This document shows positions 33,301 through 39,948 of a stretch of 64,000 bases of DNA, piece by piece (the first letter of the stretch is position 1; each line of letters starts with the position of its first letter). The stretch comes from Bdellovibrio sp. NC01 (GTDB lineage Bacteria > Bdellovibrionota > Bdellovibrionia > Bdellovibrionales > Bdellovibrionaceae). The translations under genes and the position numbers were made by a program. The notes beneath the pieces were generated by a model, which saw only the letters and a program-made list of their open reading frames with translations, searched no databases and was not told the DNA's origin. The DNA lies in the NCBI RefSeq assembly GCF_006874625.1, contig NZ_CP030034.1, forward strand, positions 2,108,001-2,172,000. The letters run 5' to 3'.

Positions 33301-34241
33301 ATCAAGCCTGCCGAACTAATGCGTCCATCGTCGAAATAGCTAAAACTGCTGATGTCCATGAATGAAGAATAATGACTGGATTTACGAAGATTTCCGGTAG
33401 CAGCATCAAATTGATCCTTAGTTAAACCATCTTGAGAGAAGACAATTCTCGTATCATCAAAATCGTTGTAGCGATTAAAGAAGCGAACTCCGTTGGCACC
33501 TTGGTAAATTCGTCCGTGAGCAAAATCAGCAAATTTGTAAATGGATGGTAACCACCCCCCCAGTCCTAACTTCTTAGGATTGAAGCTTTGTCCTGGACGA
33601 ATACGATCACTTGAATATGTAAGTGTAAATGGAACTCCCGCTAGAGGGATCTCCTCCGAGACTGACATGTTAATCGCATTAACAACGGAGTGGCCGGGAA
33701 TGTTTGGATTACTTACGCCAGGCTGACAAGCGCCGGGCACATTTCCTGGAATTGGCAAGTTGGTTACCGGAGGAGGAGTTGGTGTTGGAGAGGGTTGAGG
33801 TTTTGGCGCTGGGTTCCCGCCATTTGAATTAAGCTCGAAGCTTGCTAATGTAGGTACCTCACTTGCAGAATCATACCCCACAACAACCGCGTAATGGCCG
33901 ACAGGAACATCAACAGATCTTCCCCATTGATTTCCAGCTTTGATTCGCACCTTTACCGTCTGCTGACAATTGTTCGTCCAGTCATACATAAATGCATAAA
34001 TATTTGCATAATAGTCGAATGTTTCACGTATATGCATCGTGCCTGACACCATACAACCCGCAGCCGTACCGTGACCTGTAGGATGAGTAACCTGACTACA
34101 GTGGGCATCAGGATTCGTTCTACAATCATCCATCATTCCCGCGTAAGCATCTGCGTAAGGAACAACTTGAATATCCTGTTCAACAGCTTGAGAAAGAGAG
34201 GCTGAAAATAACACCAATAAAGAAATCACAGCAAATTTCAT
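30342..34241 (-). CDS. Secreted Rhs/YD-repeat protein with glycine-rich hydrophobic tip
   Basis: 1299 residues. Signal peptide (1-19), an N-terminal domain with paired cysteines (about 20-145), a proline linker (PKPQPSPTPTPPP), then about 950 residues of YD repeats. The Rhs core closes with the usual boundary, GARDYSPVIGRWTNKDPIGF ... NDPVNFIDPSG. The 147-residue tip after DPSG is rich in Gly/Ala and hydrophobic runs, and ends without a recognisable toxin domain. It could be membrane-active, or a tip whose catalytic end was lost. Unlike most Rhs proteins it has a Sec signal and no PAAR domain, so it is exported by another route. Followed by four membrane-protein genes. Confidence 0.9.
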   Translation of the reverse strand: MKFAVISLLVLFSASLSQAVEQDIQVVPYADAYAGMMDDCRTNPDAHCSQVTHPTGHGTAAGCMVSGTMHIRETFDYYANIYAFMYDWTNNCQQTVKVRIKAGNQWGRSVDVPVGHYAVVVGYDSASEVPTLASFELNSNGGNPAPKPQPSPTPTPPPVTNLPIPGNVPGACQPGVSNPNIPGHSVVNAINMSVSEEIPLAGVPFTLTYSSDRIRPGQSFNPKKLGLGGWLPSIYKFADFAHGRIYQGANGVRFFNRYNDFDDTRIVFSQDGLTKDQFDAATGNLRKSSHYSSFMDISSFSYFDDGRISSAGLITAGAAAFKYTQSGGIISGYGPYVTKFELDAKGNLASVTNPLGETYRMTYDDRGLLTSFQKPGGQVSRMSYDKDGNLIRDEGDGGSFISLTKTSSNEGNVVEAKNALGQKSTFLTQQLNGGITMSTMTEPSGAVSKTASAFNGQGYITAYGSVYEANFKDDPNFGSNMPTVSSRFQVPNTNINLRVVQARSDNLHRPAGMTWYYDDRTTSYTFQNDAKRTYVTTFNRKANSEVSKTPSGRTIKIQLVDRHFLPSTVAVGTIAPVKFEYWGDKVSSVSQNGVVLLKNTYDQNQFLNSVTDAFGRQTQFSYDLAARVTGITLPDQAKIAMTYDPNGNLSSITPPGKASHSFGYNVFGLVGKYLPPSINAKISGATIYDYNVNKQVTSVTRADGAKISLNYDPASSFLTSLNTPLGAYKIDYVPKTDLIQSIQTPDAQNISYKYAANYPLQVATSGEFNSVLKLDYNADATVASYSVSDSSGVPTKVGFAYDLDMLPVGVGNLKLTRNDFAAVNATTLGKVMSAIKYDVTGKLVSDSYSNGKAALYSLSSTLDKVGRIASKTETLGSAKLSSQFEYDLQGRLVKATSNGVTRTYTYDANGNRLKYTSGTTSYVGTYDEQDRLVSYGNSKFEYNDNGDLLLRTDLNPATKEEKVTSYTYDVFGNLRSVKLPDGGVIDYVIDGLNRRVGKKINGKLVQGFIYLNQLQIAAEVDGTGRISKTFVYGTKVNVPDYVNYNGKQYRIISDQVGTPKMIVDSVTGSVVEQFSYDEFGNNLDGKVSAIIPFGFAGGINDSDTGLVRFGARDYSPVIGRWTNKDPIGFAGGQGNLYAYVGNDPVNFIDPSGHFGLAGALIGGAFGAASGYLGALIADPKAKPEQIWNSVLTGALTGAAVGSGAWLGEVLVGGGVATAIGGGLGGFGGSALGQRYFQGKIDWAAAGLSGIFGSLGVAGSGALTTGMLPSAAAAVDIGVSTALMPMELGLGAIPGNSVCH

Positions 34242-34657
34242 AACGTTCCCATAAACTATAATTTAATTGGACGCTTATACAGGAACTGTCTTCAAAATAA
34301 TACTCAGTTTAGTGGCTCTTGAAGAATTAACGTTCTTATCGAGCAATGACCCTTTTAAATTGGATATGGATGAGTGAGATGTGAAAAGGTTACCGATGTC
34401 TTCACCTTACGGTTTTGACATGTTGAGCGGGCTCACAAGAGCGGCTTGTTCGGACATTGTTTCCGAATGGTTGATGTTCTGTATAGGGTTCAAAACTTGG
34501 TTGATACGAGGCGGAGGGTTCTGAGCGAAACGAGACGTACGTGCACGGATGTGCGGAGAACGCAGTTGGACCAGCTACTTCAGTCTCACTCTGTGACCAT
34601 CCGGTCTGCAGTGAAACGAAGGACCCGACAACAAAGTAGATGCCGGGTTTTAAACCC
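34242..34657. other. Intergenic region with GC-rich structured block
   Basis: 416 bases with no gene I believe. The Rhs promoter should lie at its left end. From about 34430 to 34640 the sequence is GC-rich and full of short inverted repeats (GCAC-GGAT-GTGC inside GTTCT/AGAAC arms; GGGTTTTAAACCC). On the minus strand it carries ACAGAGTGAGACTGAAGTAG (34575-34594), the motif of the intergenic repeats. Long frames through it have protein-unlike composition. Confidence 0.45.
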
Positions 34658-34930
34658 CTATCGAGCAAGTTTGAACTTGCGCTTGAGGGTTTCAGTGGTG
34701 ATTCTGATTTCTTCAGCCAGTACCACTTCGAACAAGTCTTCTGACTTCACCTTATACATGACGCCGAGCTGTTTGATGGCGTTGATCGGTGGAGAAGAAA
34801 CTCCGCGCTCCCAGTTTGAAATAAACTGCGGAGTCGTATAACCAAGCTTATCTGCCACTTCCTTTTGCGACATACCACTTGCGACACGTTTCTCTTTTAA
34901 GAACTTCGCTAGAATACTTGCGCCCTTCAT
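34658..34930 (-). CDS. XRE-family transcriptional regulator
   Basis: 90 residues with GGAGGTCACTC-ATG. The helix-turn-helix spans about residues 8-62 (KEKRVASGMSQKEVADKLGY, TPQFISNWERGVSSPP), a textbook XRE/Cro domain. The 25-residue tail may dimerise. It lies 62 bases after another XRE gene on the same strand. Likely a DNA-binding regulator of this accessory cluster. Confidence 0.85.
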   Translation of the reverse strand: MKGASILAKFLKEKRVASGMSQKEVADKLGYTTPQFISNWERGVSSPPINAIKQLGVMYKVKSEDLFEVVLAEEIRITTETLKRKFKLAR

Positions 34931-34992
34931 GAGTGACCTCCGACATTACGATCCTAAAGCAGTTTTTATTTTCACCGCAAGCAAAGAATTAT

Positions 34993-35247
34993 TTAAAGAT
35001 TATCCAAGTGCTTGGAATAAAGCCTTTGAATCTTAGCGCCCGCTAGCATTGATCCCATCTGATAAGCACGCATCATCGAAAGATAGTCCGGAACAGGTAC
35101 CGGAATCCCCGTTTCGTAATTAATAATGGCTGATTGGTCTAGATGAGCGAGTTTTGCCGCTTCTGGAATTGTTAAACGGCTTTGCAGACGGGCTTTGTTT
35201 AAAAACTGGGCAAGTTCTCTGTTGATTTCGTTCCTCGCATTATACAT
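34993..35247 (-). CDS. XRE-family regulator, divergent partner of the next HTH gene
   Basis: 84 residues with a compact helix-turn-helix (ARLQSRLTIPEAAKLAHLDQ, SAIINYETGIPVPVP). It is transcribed away from the XRE gene at 35356, and the space between them contains two near-identical palindromes, so the two regulators probably control each other and themselves in the manner of a phage or ICE switch. Confidence 0.75.
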   Translation of the reverse strand: MYNARNEINRELAQFLNKARLQSRLTIPEAAKLAHLDQSAIINYETGIPVPVPDYLSMMRAYQMGSMLAGAKIQRLYSKHLDNL

Positions 35248-35274
35248 AAAACACCCCCAACAACATTTAATTTA

Positions 35275-35290
35275 GCATACGATCGTATGC
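35275..35290. promoter_or_regulatory. Palindromic operator 1 of the XRE switch
   Basis: Perfect 16-bp palindrome GCATACGATCGTATGC in the divergent intergenic region. Its centre is 48 bp from operator 2. Confidence 0.75.
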
Positions 35291-35322
35291 ACGTAAAGCC
35301 AATCTTTGAAGCCACAATTAAT

Positions 35323-35338
35323 GCATACGATCATACGC
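35323..35338. promoter_or_regulatory. Palindromic operator 2 of the XRE switch
   Basis: GCATACGATCATACGC, differing from operator 1 at two positions. It overlaps the likely promoter and leader of the plus-strand XRE gene, whose start is 18 bases beyond. Confidence 0.7.
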
Positions 35339-35355
35339 ATTAAAGGTTGGTATTC

Positions 35356-35604
35356 TTGGCAACGCGAAAAACGCAAACCCTCACTAAACGTGATATCAAT
35401 ATTCTGAAAAGCATTGGCGCCAATGTTAAGGCTGAAAGAGAACGCCAGAAGCTCGACGTTTATGATATTACCGGAGATGACTGCCTGATTAAATCAAGAC
35501 AGCATTGGCAGGCTATTGAAAATGGTAAGAAGAATATCAATTTAACAACACTATTTAAAGTTGCTGAAACTCTGAAAGTTCATCCATCAAAGCTCTTAGG
35601 CTAA
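35356..35604 (+). CDS. XRE-family regulator (divergent)
   Basis: 82 residues from TTG 35356, nine bases after AAAGG. A TTG three codons upstream abuts the ribosome site and is unlikely. The helix-turn-helix is recognisable (VKAERERQKLDVYDITGDDC, RQHWQAIENGKKNINLTTL, EVAETLKVHPSKLLG-like end). Divergent from the gene at 34993. Probably one arm of a two-repressor switch for the integrated element. Confidence 0.75.
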   Translation: MATRKTQTLTKRDINILKSIGANVKAERERQKLDVYDITGDDCLIKSRQHWQAIENGKKNINLTTLFKVAETLKVHPSKLLG

Positions 35605-35628
35605 ACATTTTGCAATAACGATCACTCA

Positions 35629-35943
35629 CTATGCTGCCTCGATTTCAACTTTGTAGGGAAGCTTTACTCTCGTCAGCTGATCTTGAAGGCTAAGCTTAAT
35701 GAACATTACCTCCGAGTAGCCGAGCTTCTTCGCAAATGTTTGCGCACGATCTGGACTCACAAACTTTCTTCCATTTTCGATTTGCGAAAGATGACCTTTT
35801 GTAACTCCAAGTTTTTTAGCCATTTGTTCTTGAGTCATTTCATCAGACAGACGAATGGAATTTAACAGCGACCCAAACGTCAAAGGACCACCAGAAACTT
35901 CTTCCAGAAATTTTACTGCCGAACTTTTCTTTTTAGTAGCCAT
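35629..35943 (-). CDS. HigA-like antitoxin (XRE family)
   Basis: 104 residues. The XRE helix-turn-helix (MTQEQMAKKLGVTKGHLSQI, ENGRKFVSPDRAQTFAKKLG) takes up the middle, with an N-terminal extension (KKSSAVKFLEEVSGGPLTFG) likely to wrap the toxin. It overlaps the toxin gene by 11 bp and follows it, the reversed order typical of higBA. It should neutralise the toxin and repress the operon, probably through the palindrome at 36229-36247. Confidence 0.85.
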   Translation of the reverse strand: MATKKKSSAVKFLEEVSGGPLTFGSLLNSIRLSDEMTQEQMAKKLGVTKGHLSQIENGRKFVSPDRAQTFAKKLGYSEVMFIKLSLQDQLTRVKLPYKVEIEAA

Positions 35944-36214
35944 GCTTATTTACCTCTACGATTTCTACGAACTCCAATGATCCATCTTTCAAAATCTTAT
36001 AAATTGCCCTGTATGAACGGTTTAACCTAATTGATCGAAATCCTGTCCACTCACCTTTTAATGGTTCATCGTGGTAACCAGAAATCTTCCTAACCTCTTC
36101 CAAACCTAAGATTTCAACTGATTCAACCCAGTGAAGTAACTTCTTTCTGATAAAGATCGGAACCGATTTAATGCTTGATGCTGCCCGTTTTGAGATTCGA
36201 ACCGTATGTATCAC
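35933..36214 (-). CDS. HigB/RelE-superfamily toxin
   Basis: 93 residues, GTG start. The RelE/ParE fold pattern is clear: RISKRAASSIKSVPIFIRKKL helices at the N terminus, then WTGFRSIRLNRSYRAIYKIL and FVEIVEVNKHGY strands. The basic and aromatic residues near the end (R-x-Y-R-A-I, H-x-Y) match ribosome-dependent mRNA interferases. Encoded upstream of its antitoxin with an 11-bp overlap. Its GTG overlaps the stop of a 17-codon leader frame (GTGA). Confidence 0.85.
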   Translation of the reverse strand: MIHTVRISKRAASSIKSVPIFIRKKLLHWVESVEILGLEEVRKISGYHDEPLKGEWTGFRSIRLNRSYRAIYKILKDGSLEFVEIVEVNKHGY

Positions 36215-36264
36215 TTCACACCTTCTTTGTATACCTTTTTGGTATACTTGTCAATTGATGCCAT
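36211..36264 (-). CDS. 17-residue leader peptide ahead of the toxin gene
   Basis: ATG 36264 has a strong AAGGAG seven bases upstream. The frame reads MASIDKYTKKVYKEGVK and stops at a TGA that overlaps the toxin GTG. It includes the inverted repeat taken as operator. The toxin's own ribosome site is weak, so its translation may depend on ribosomes finishing this leader. An upstream in-frame extension exists, but its composition is unlike protein. Confidence 0.5.
   Translation of the reverse strand: MASIDKYTKKVYKEGVK
36229..36247. promoter_or_regulatory. Inverted-repeat operator of the toxin-antitoxin unit
   Basis: GTATACC-AAAAA-GGTATAC (minus-strand reading), perfect 7-bp arms with a 5-bp spacer, 15 bp upstream of the toxin start. 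Probable binding site for the XRE antitoxin. Confidence 0.65.
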
Positions 36265-36821
36265 GAATTGCTCCTTATACTGTAAAAATAAATATTTCCC
36301 CCCGGCCGGGTACGCCCCCAGCTTGCCTGGGCGGGGGGAAATAAAATTCCATTGGCGCAGTTTGCTCGATTTTCTGAAAAGGCCTGCCGCCAAAAGGCAT
36401 GACAGACTCACAGAGGCTGGCGTGGCTTTATGGTCAGAAAAGCGAAATGCAAAATGTGCCAAGGGAATTTAAAAGAAAAATCAAACTCTCAGAGAGAGTT
36501 TGTCCGAATTCGGGACCGTGACGATAGCTTCAGTTACGTTGGTACTTCACTTACGCTATGTAGTTCGGGGTCAATGGTTGATGAGAGTGAATAGGTTTGT
36601 TTTAGAGTGGAAATTCAACGCAGCTGCTTGCATTTTATCACTCTACACTTGCCTTCGGGGTTTTGTGATTTTAGCGTTTACCTGTGCCTGGAGGCATGCT
36701 CATCGGGATATTAAAGTCTTGTTTATCTCGGTGAGCTTTTTGCGCTCGTGCGCACAGAGCTGGAGCGACGCCAGTCGCAAAAGCTGAAGTAGCACGGCTT
36801 GATGTTTAAAGGATTGAATCT
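36265..36821. other. Intergenic region with several hairpins
   Basis: 557 bases with no gene I support. It contains a very GC-rich hairpin TTTCCCCCC...GGGGGGAAA (36295-36341), a simple stem CAAACTCTC/GAGAGTTTG (about 36482-36502), and repeat element E near the right end. Frames crossing it on either strand read as low-complexity or protein-unlike. Confidence 0.5.
36734..36785 (+). repeat. Structured intergenic element E
   Basis: Stem AGCTTTTTGCG/CGCAAAAGCT encloses GCGCACAGAGCTGG and leads into AAGCTGAAGTAG. The pair of motifs GCGCACAGnGCTG and AGCTGAAGTA is shared with element D (on its minus strand) at the same spacing. Confidence 0.5.
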
Positions 36822-37106
36822 GTGTTCGTTGTTACTTTGACCTATTTGAAGCCGCTCTCTGAAGTTGATAAGAACCTTCCCGCACACCGCGATTACCTTA
36901 AAAAACAATATCAGCAGAATTTATTCTTAGCTTCTGGCCCAATGAATCCACGCTCTGGTGGCATCATCATCGTCCGCAGCATGGAGAAATCAAAACTCTT
37001 TGAAATTCTAGAGCAAGATCCATTTAAGAAAAATGGCGTAGCTTCATATGAAGTTGTGGAATTTGAACCCGCTCTTCATGCTGAAGCTATTAAAGATCAC
37101 GTTTAG
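36822..37106 (+). CDS. YciI-like family protein
   Basis: 94 residues, GTG start behind AAAGGA. The ferredoxin-like YciI pattern is visible: FVVTLTYLKPLSEVDKNLPA, HRDYLKKQYQQNLFLASGPM, then an IIIVRSMEKSKLFEILEQDP helix. The family's H-D pair is partly present (His24 within PAHRDYL). YciI-type proteins are small dimers of unclear function, some with hydrolase or dehydratase activity. It ends flush against a convergent gene. Confidence 0.8.
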   Translation: MFVVTLTYLKPLSEVDKNLPAHRDYLKKQYQQNLFLASGPMNPRSGGIIIVRSMEKSKLFEILEQDPFKKNGVASYEVVEFEPALHAEAIKDHV

Positions 37107-37505
37107 TTAGAACGCGATATCAAGTTCTTTAAGGAATGTTGATCTCACGCGCTCATCAAAGAGCATAATCAGACCGATCACACTTACTGGCAAAATCCAA
37201 CTCGGGATATTCAACATGAATATAACGAGTGCTGCAATCCACGCCCAGCCTTTTTCCTTTTTCAGATCTTGAACCACGTAGAAAGTCGCAACGATCATAA
37301 GCGCTGGAAGAATCGCAGAAGCACCAAAGATTTCCGGCCGATCTACACCGAAGTTTTGATCAGGATACTTTTGAATTAATTTATCAAACTCAGTTCTCGC
37401 CTTCATCATTAAATAAGCTGAGTATCCAAGCTGAGCAATCTGCATTGCTGCGCTAATGAGTAAGCATCTGATTGCATTTTTAATTTTCTGTTCTTTTAAA
37501 TCCAT
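37107..37505 (-). CDS. Three- to four-helix membrane protein, paralogue of its neighbour
   Basis: 132 residues; AGAGGTGAACTT precedes ATG 37505. Hydrophobic helices lie at about 14-32, 62-78 and 88-116. The C-terminal pattern LPVSVIGLIMLFDERVRSTF matches FPVAIVGLIAIFSKEVRSRY in the gene upstream, so the two arose by duplication. Unknown function. Confidence 0.7.
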   Translation of the reverse strand: MDLKEQKIKNAIRCLLISAAMQIAQLGYSAYLMMKARTEFDKLIQKYPDQNFGVDRPEIFGASAILPALMIVATFYVVQDLKKEKGWAWIAALVIFMLNIPSWILPVSVIGLIMLFDERVRSTFLKELDIAF

Positions 37506-37524
37506 AAGTTCACCTCTAAAAACT

Positions 37525-37908
37525 TTAGTTAAAATTCAATTCAGGTTGAGGGTGTTGATTGCTGATGTAGCGAGAGCGAACTTCTTTACTGAAGATCGCG
37601 ATGAGTCCAACAATTGCGACTGGAAAAAGAAGGCTTGAGAGAGATAATGACAGTAGAATCACTCCCCCTACCCATGCACCAGAAAGCCCATGTCTTAGAC
37701 CACTCACCACTTTGTAAATAGCTACAATCATGAGAAGTACGAGCATGAAGATCACACTGAGGAAAATCAGCGTGCCAATAGATCTTTGATCAACTGGCAC
37801 CGCTGCTAGCATATAGATGATACAAGCAAGAATCGCGAATGCCGCAAACATCTCAGCGCCTGCGATGATTTTAAGACATGTAATAACTCGGTTTAATTTT
37901 GATGGCAT
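37525..37908 (-). CDS. Four-helix membrane protein, first of a tandem pair
   Basis: 127 residues; GGGAG lies seven bases before ATG 37908. Helices are predicted at about 10-33, 44-68 and 78-105. It shares the closing helix and the V-R-S motif with its neighbour, 19 bases downstream. No catalytic motif. Unknown membrane protein family. Confidence 0.7.
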   Translation of the reverse strand: MPSKLNRVITCLKIIAGAEMFAAFAILACIIYMLAAVPVDQRSIGTLIFLSVIFMLVLLMIVAIYKVVSGLRHGLSGAWVGGVILLSLSLSSLLFPVAIVGLIAIFSKEVRSRYISNQHPQPELNFN

Positions 37909-38210
37909 ATGCCGCTCCCAGCGTAAAAGCTTGATCAGTTTTAGTTGGCTGATCCAAAGAGCAATGGCCTTGCCAAGGAGATTTGGGGTTTTAAAAGAAT
38001 GGATTGGATTTGAACATGGAGTTTCCTATTTAGAGGACTCAGTTCTGAAACTAAAGAATGAAATCCCGGTGGAGATAATTTGAATGAGATTATACGGAAA
38101 ATCTTCACAAACAAGAAAATCCTGAAAATTACTGATCAGGCTTTGACAGAACAACGAGAATACTAAATTAACCTCTTGCTTGCGAATAGGCTTTTTCTTA
38201 AAGTTGATCC
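37909..38210. other. Intergenic region without a clear gene
   Basis: 302 bases. A plus-strand frame from about 37966 to 38083 (GVLKEWIGFEHGVSYLEDSV) reads somewhat like protein but has no ribosome site and stops soon; it could be a gene remnant. A promoter for the DUF1697 gene is expected at the right end. Confidence 0.35.
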
Positions 38211-38726
38211 ATGGCAAGATATGTCGCATTTCTTCGAGGCGTGAGCCCACTCAACGCAAAAATGTCAGAATTGAAAAATTGCTTTGAAGCAGAAGGCTTT
38301 ACTAACGTCGTTACTGTACTTTCAAGCGGGAATGTCGTCTTTGATACATCAAAAAAAGCTATTAAATCTTTAGAGCGACAAATCGAAGTTGCTTTAGAGA
38401 AGAAATTAGGACGGAGCTTTTCTACAATTGTACGCCTTCAAGTTAACTTACGTGAGATGTTGGATTCAAATCCATTTAAAGACGTGAAGTCGCCGAGCAA
38501 ATCGAAGCACGTGGTAACTTTTCTGAAAGACAGTACCGCCCCAAAACCAAAACTTCCAATTAGGAAAGATGGAGTAGTGATCTTCAAAATTGAAGATCAG
38601 GTTGTGTACTCGCTATACGTTCCACACCCAAAAGGCCCAGCCTTCATGGTCCTTCTGGAAAAGCAATTCGGAAAGTTAATAACTACCCGAACATGGGAAA
38701 CAATCAAAAAAGTGACCAAAAAATAG
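38211..38726 (+). CDS. DUF1697 family protein
   Basis: 171 residues. The N terminus carries the family signature: YVAFLRGVSPLNAKMSELKN, then VVTVLSSGNVVFDTSK. A helix (ERQIEVALEKKLG) and a terminal WETIKKV segment are as expected, and the length is standard. DUF1697 proteins are widespread soluble proteins with no settled function. Single-gene transcript on the plus strand. Confidence 0.85.
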   Translation: MARYVAFLRGVSPLNAKMSELKNCFEAEGFTNVVTVLSSGNVVFDTSKKAIKSLERQIEVALEKKLGRSFSTIVRLQVNLREMLDSNPFKDVKSPSKSKHVVTFLKDSTAPKPKLPIRKDGVVIFKIEDQVVYSLYVPHPKGPAFMVLLEKQFGKLITTRTWETIKKVTKK

Positions 38727-38800
38727 ATGATTTTGAATCACGTGAAACACTGAATTTCTAATTCTATCACGAGAACATTTTGATCCAATCGTAATGGCTT

Positions 38801-39085
38801 CTATTTATCGTTCAGATCATCTAATTCAGTTGAAGAGCACTTTGGACATGAGTGAGCTTCTTTTGAAATGAAAGTAGCAAAACACACAAGTACGGGAAGT
38901 CCCAAACCTGGAGCCAGCTTGATCATTAGAGCGCTAGGCACTCCATAACAGTAGAATGCTACGATTCCCACTGTTACGAGAAGTGAGATTAAGAATGTCG
39001 GGCGGTAGTAGTTATTTACTACTGACTTACCTACGTGCTGGCAGTTTTTGCAGCGAATGTCGGCGGGTTCAAGGATTGTGAACAC
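38801..39085 (-). CDS. Two-helix membrane protein with split zinc ribbon
   Basis: 94 residues, GTG start overlapping the hydrolase stop by one base (TAGTG). Two CxxC pairs, CKNCQ near residue 12 and CPKCS near residue 80, flank two hydrophobic helices (about 29-50 and 55-72). They could bind one zinc ion on the cytosolic side. Coupled to the hydrolase gene upstream. Function unknown. Confidence 0.65.
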   Translation of the reverse strand: MFTILEPADIRCKNCQHVGKSVVNNYYRPTFLISLLVTVGIVAFYCYGVPSALMIKLAPGLGLPVLVCFATFISKEAHSCPKCSSTELDDLNDK

Positions 39086-39888
39086 TAATTACTCTCCAAA
39101 AATGTAAGAAGATTGGGCCAGTAGTCTTTGTACATATCAAGATCGTTGTGATGCCCATCCTGAATCACCACGAACTCAGCTTTAGGAACTAGTGCTGCTA
39201 ATTCTTTTCCTTGCTCGAATGGAACTACTTCGTCATCTGTACCATGAACGATGTAGATTGGCGCTTTAGCATCTTTGATCCACTCAAATGAGGGAAGTGG
39301 ATATTTCATAATGAAGTCTGGAATGAAAGGGAATTTCTCTTTTCCAACTTTGAGCAGGCTCGTATAAGGAGTCTCAAGCACGAGAGCTCTCACCTCGTTA
39401 CGTGAGGCAAGATACACCGCAAGTCCACTCCCCAGTGATCTACCAAAAAGAACTACTTTCTGATCAGGATAAACTTTCTTAACGTCATTAAAAACAGCTT
39501 CTGCTACCCTCAACAGTTGGGATTCAGACGAAACTTTTCCTTCGCTCTTTCCATATCCTGGATAGTCAACCATCCAGACGTCCATGTGAGATTTTTGGGA
39601 AATTTCGTTGGCTACTTCTTCCCAGCTATCTAGCGCTCCACCGTTTCCGTGGAAATAAAGGATGATACCTTTTGAATCTTTAGTATGAATCAGGAGACTG
39701 TGGATCTGGGTGCCGCCAAATTCAGTCCATTTCTCTTCGCCAAAATTAAATTTAAAATCTTTAGGGAGTTTTGTGGGAAAGAAGATCATGCGGTCTTGGG
39801 CAAAATAGATGATCGCGATAAGACCTAAGTACACAAGAAGTGCGATCTTGATAACCTTAAGAAGTAATACCCGTAGTGTTTGCAGCAT
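39085..39888 (-). CDS. Alpha/beta hydrolase, ABHD13/17-like (serine aminopeptidase S33 type)
   Basis: 267 residues with an N-terminal membrane anchor (about 8-26). The fold markers are in order: oxyanion motif LYFHGNGG, DYPGYGKSEG, nucleophile elbow FGRSLGSG, the acid in VHGTDDEVVP and the catalytic His in QDGHHND. Related proteins hydrolyse acyl esters or thioesters at the membrane. Length is normal. Translated together with the zinc-ribbon protein downstream. Confidence 0.85.
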   Translation of the reverse strand: MLQTLRVLLLKVIKIALLVYLGLIAIIYFAQDRMIFFPTKLPKDFKFNFGEEKWTEFGGTQIHSLLIHTKDSKGIILYFHGNGGALDSWEEVANEISQKSHMDVWMVDYPGYGKSEGKVSSESQLLRVAEAVFNDVKKVYPDQKVVLFGRSLGSGLAVYLASRNEVRALVLETPYTSLLKVGKEKFPFIPDFIMKYPLPSFEWIKDAKAPIYIVHGTDDEVVPFEQGKELAALVPKAEFVVIQDGHHNDLDMYKDYWPNLLTFLESN

Positions 39889-39948
39889 AATGAATTATAA
39901 AACAAATTTGTGTATACTTGAAGATGTTTATTGAGGTTTAATTTAAGA

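Noticed and set aside
34402-34841. Overlapping open frames on both strands in the structured block
   Set aside because: Composition is rich in Arg, Ser and Cys with no domain or ribosome site, and they cross hairpins; they look like by-products of structured non-coding DNA.
36211-36462. An 83-residue minus-strand frame ending at the toxin start
   Set aside because: Only its last 17 codons have a ribosome site and protein-like composition; the upstream part crosses the GC-rich hairpin. Listed instead as a leader peptide.
36500-36787. A 95-residue plus-strand frame
   Set aside because: It runs through repeat element E and other stems, and lacks a ribosome site and any recognisable domain.
37966-38083. 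Small plus-strand gene
   Set aside because: There is no ribosome site and no clear similarity; mentioned only as a possible remnant.
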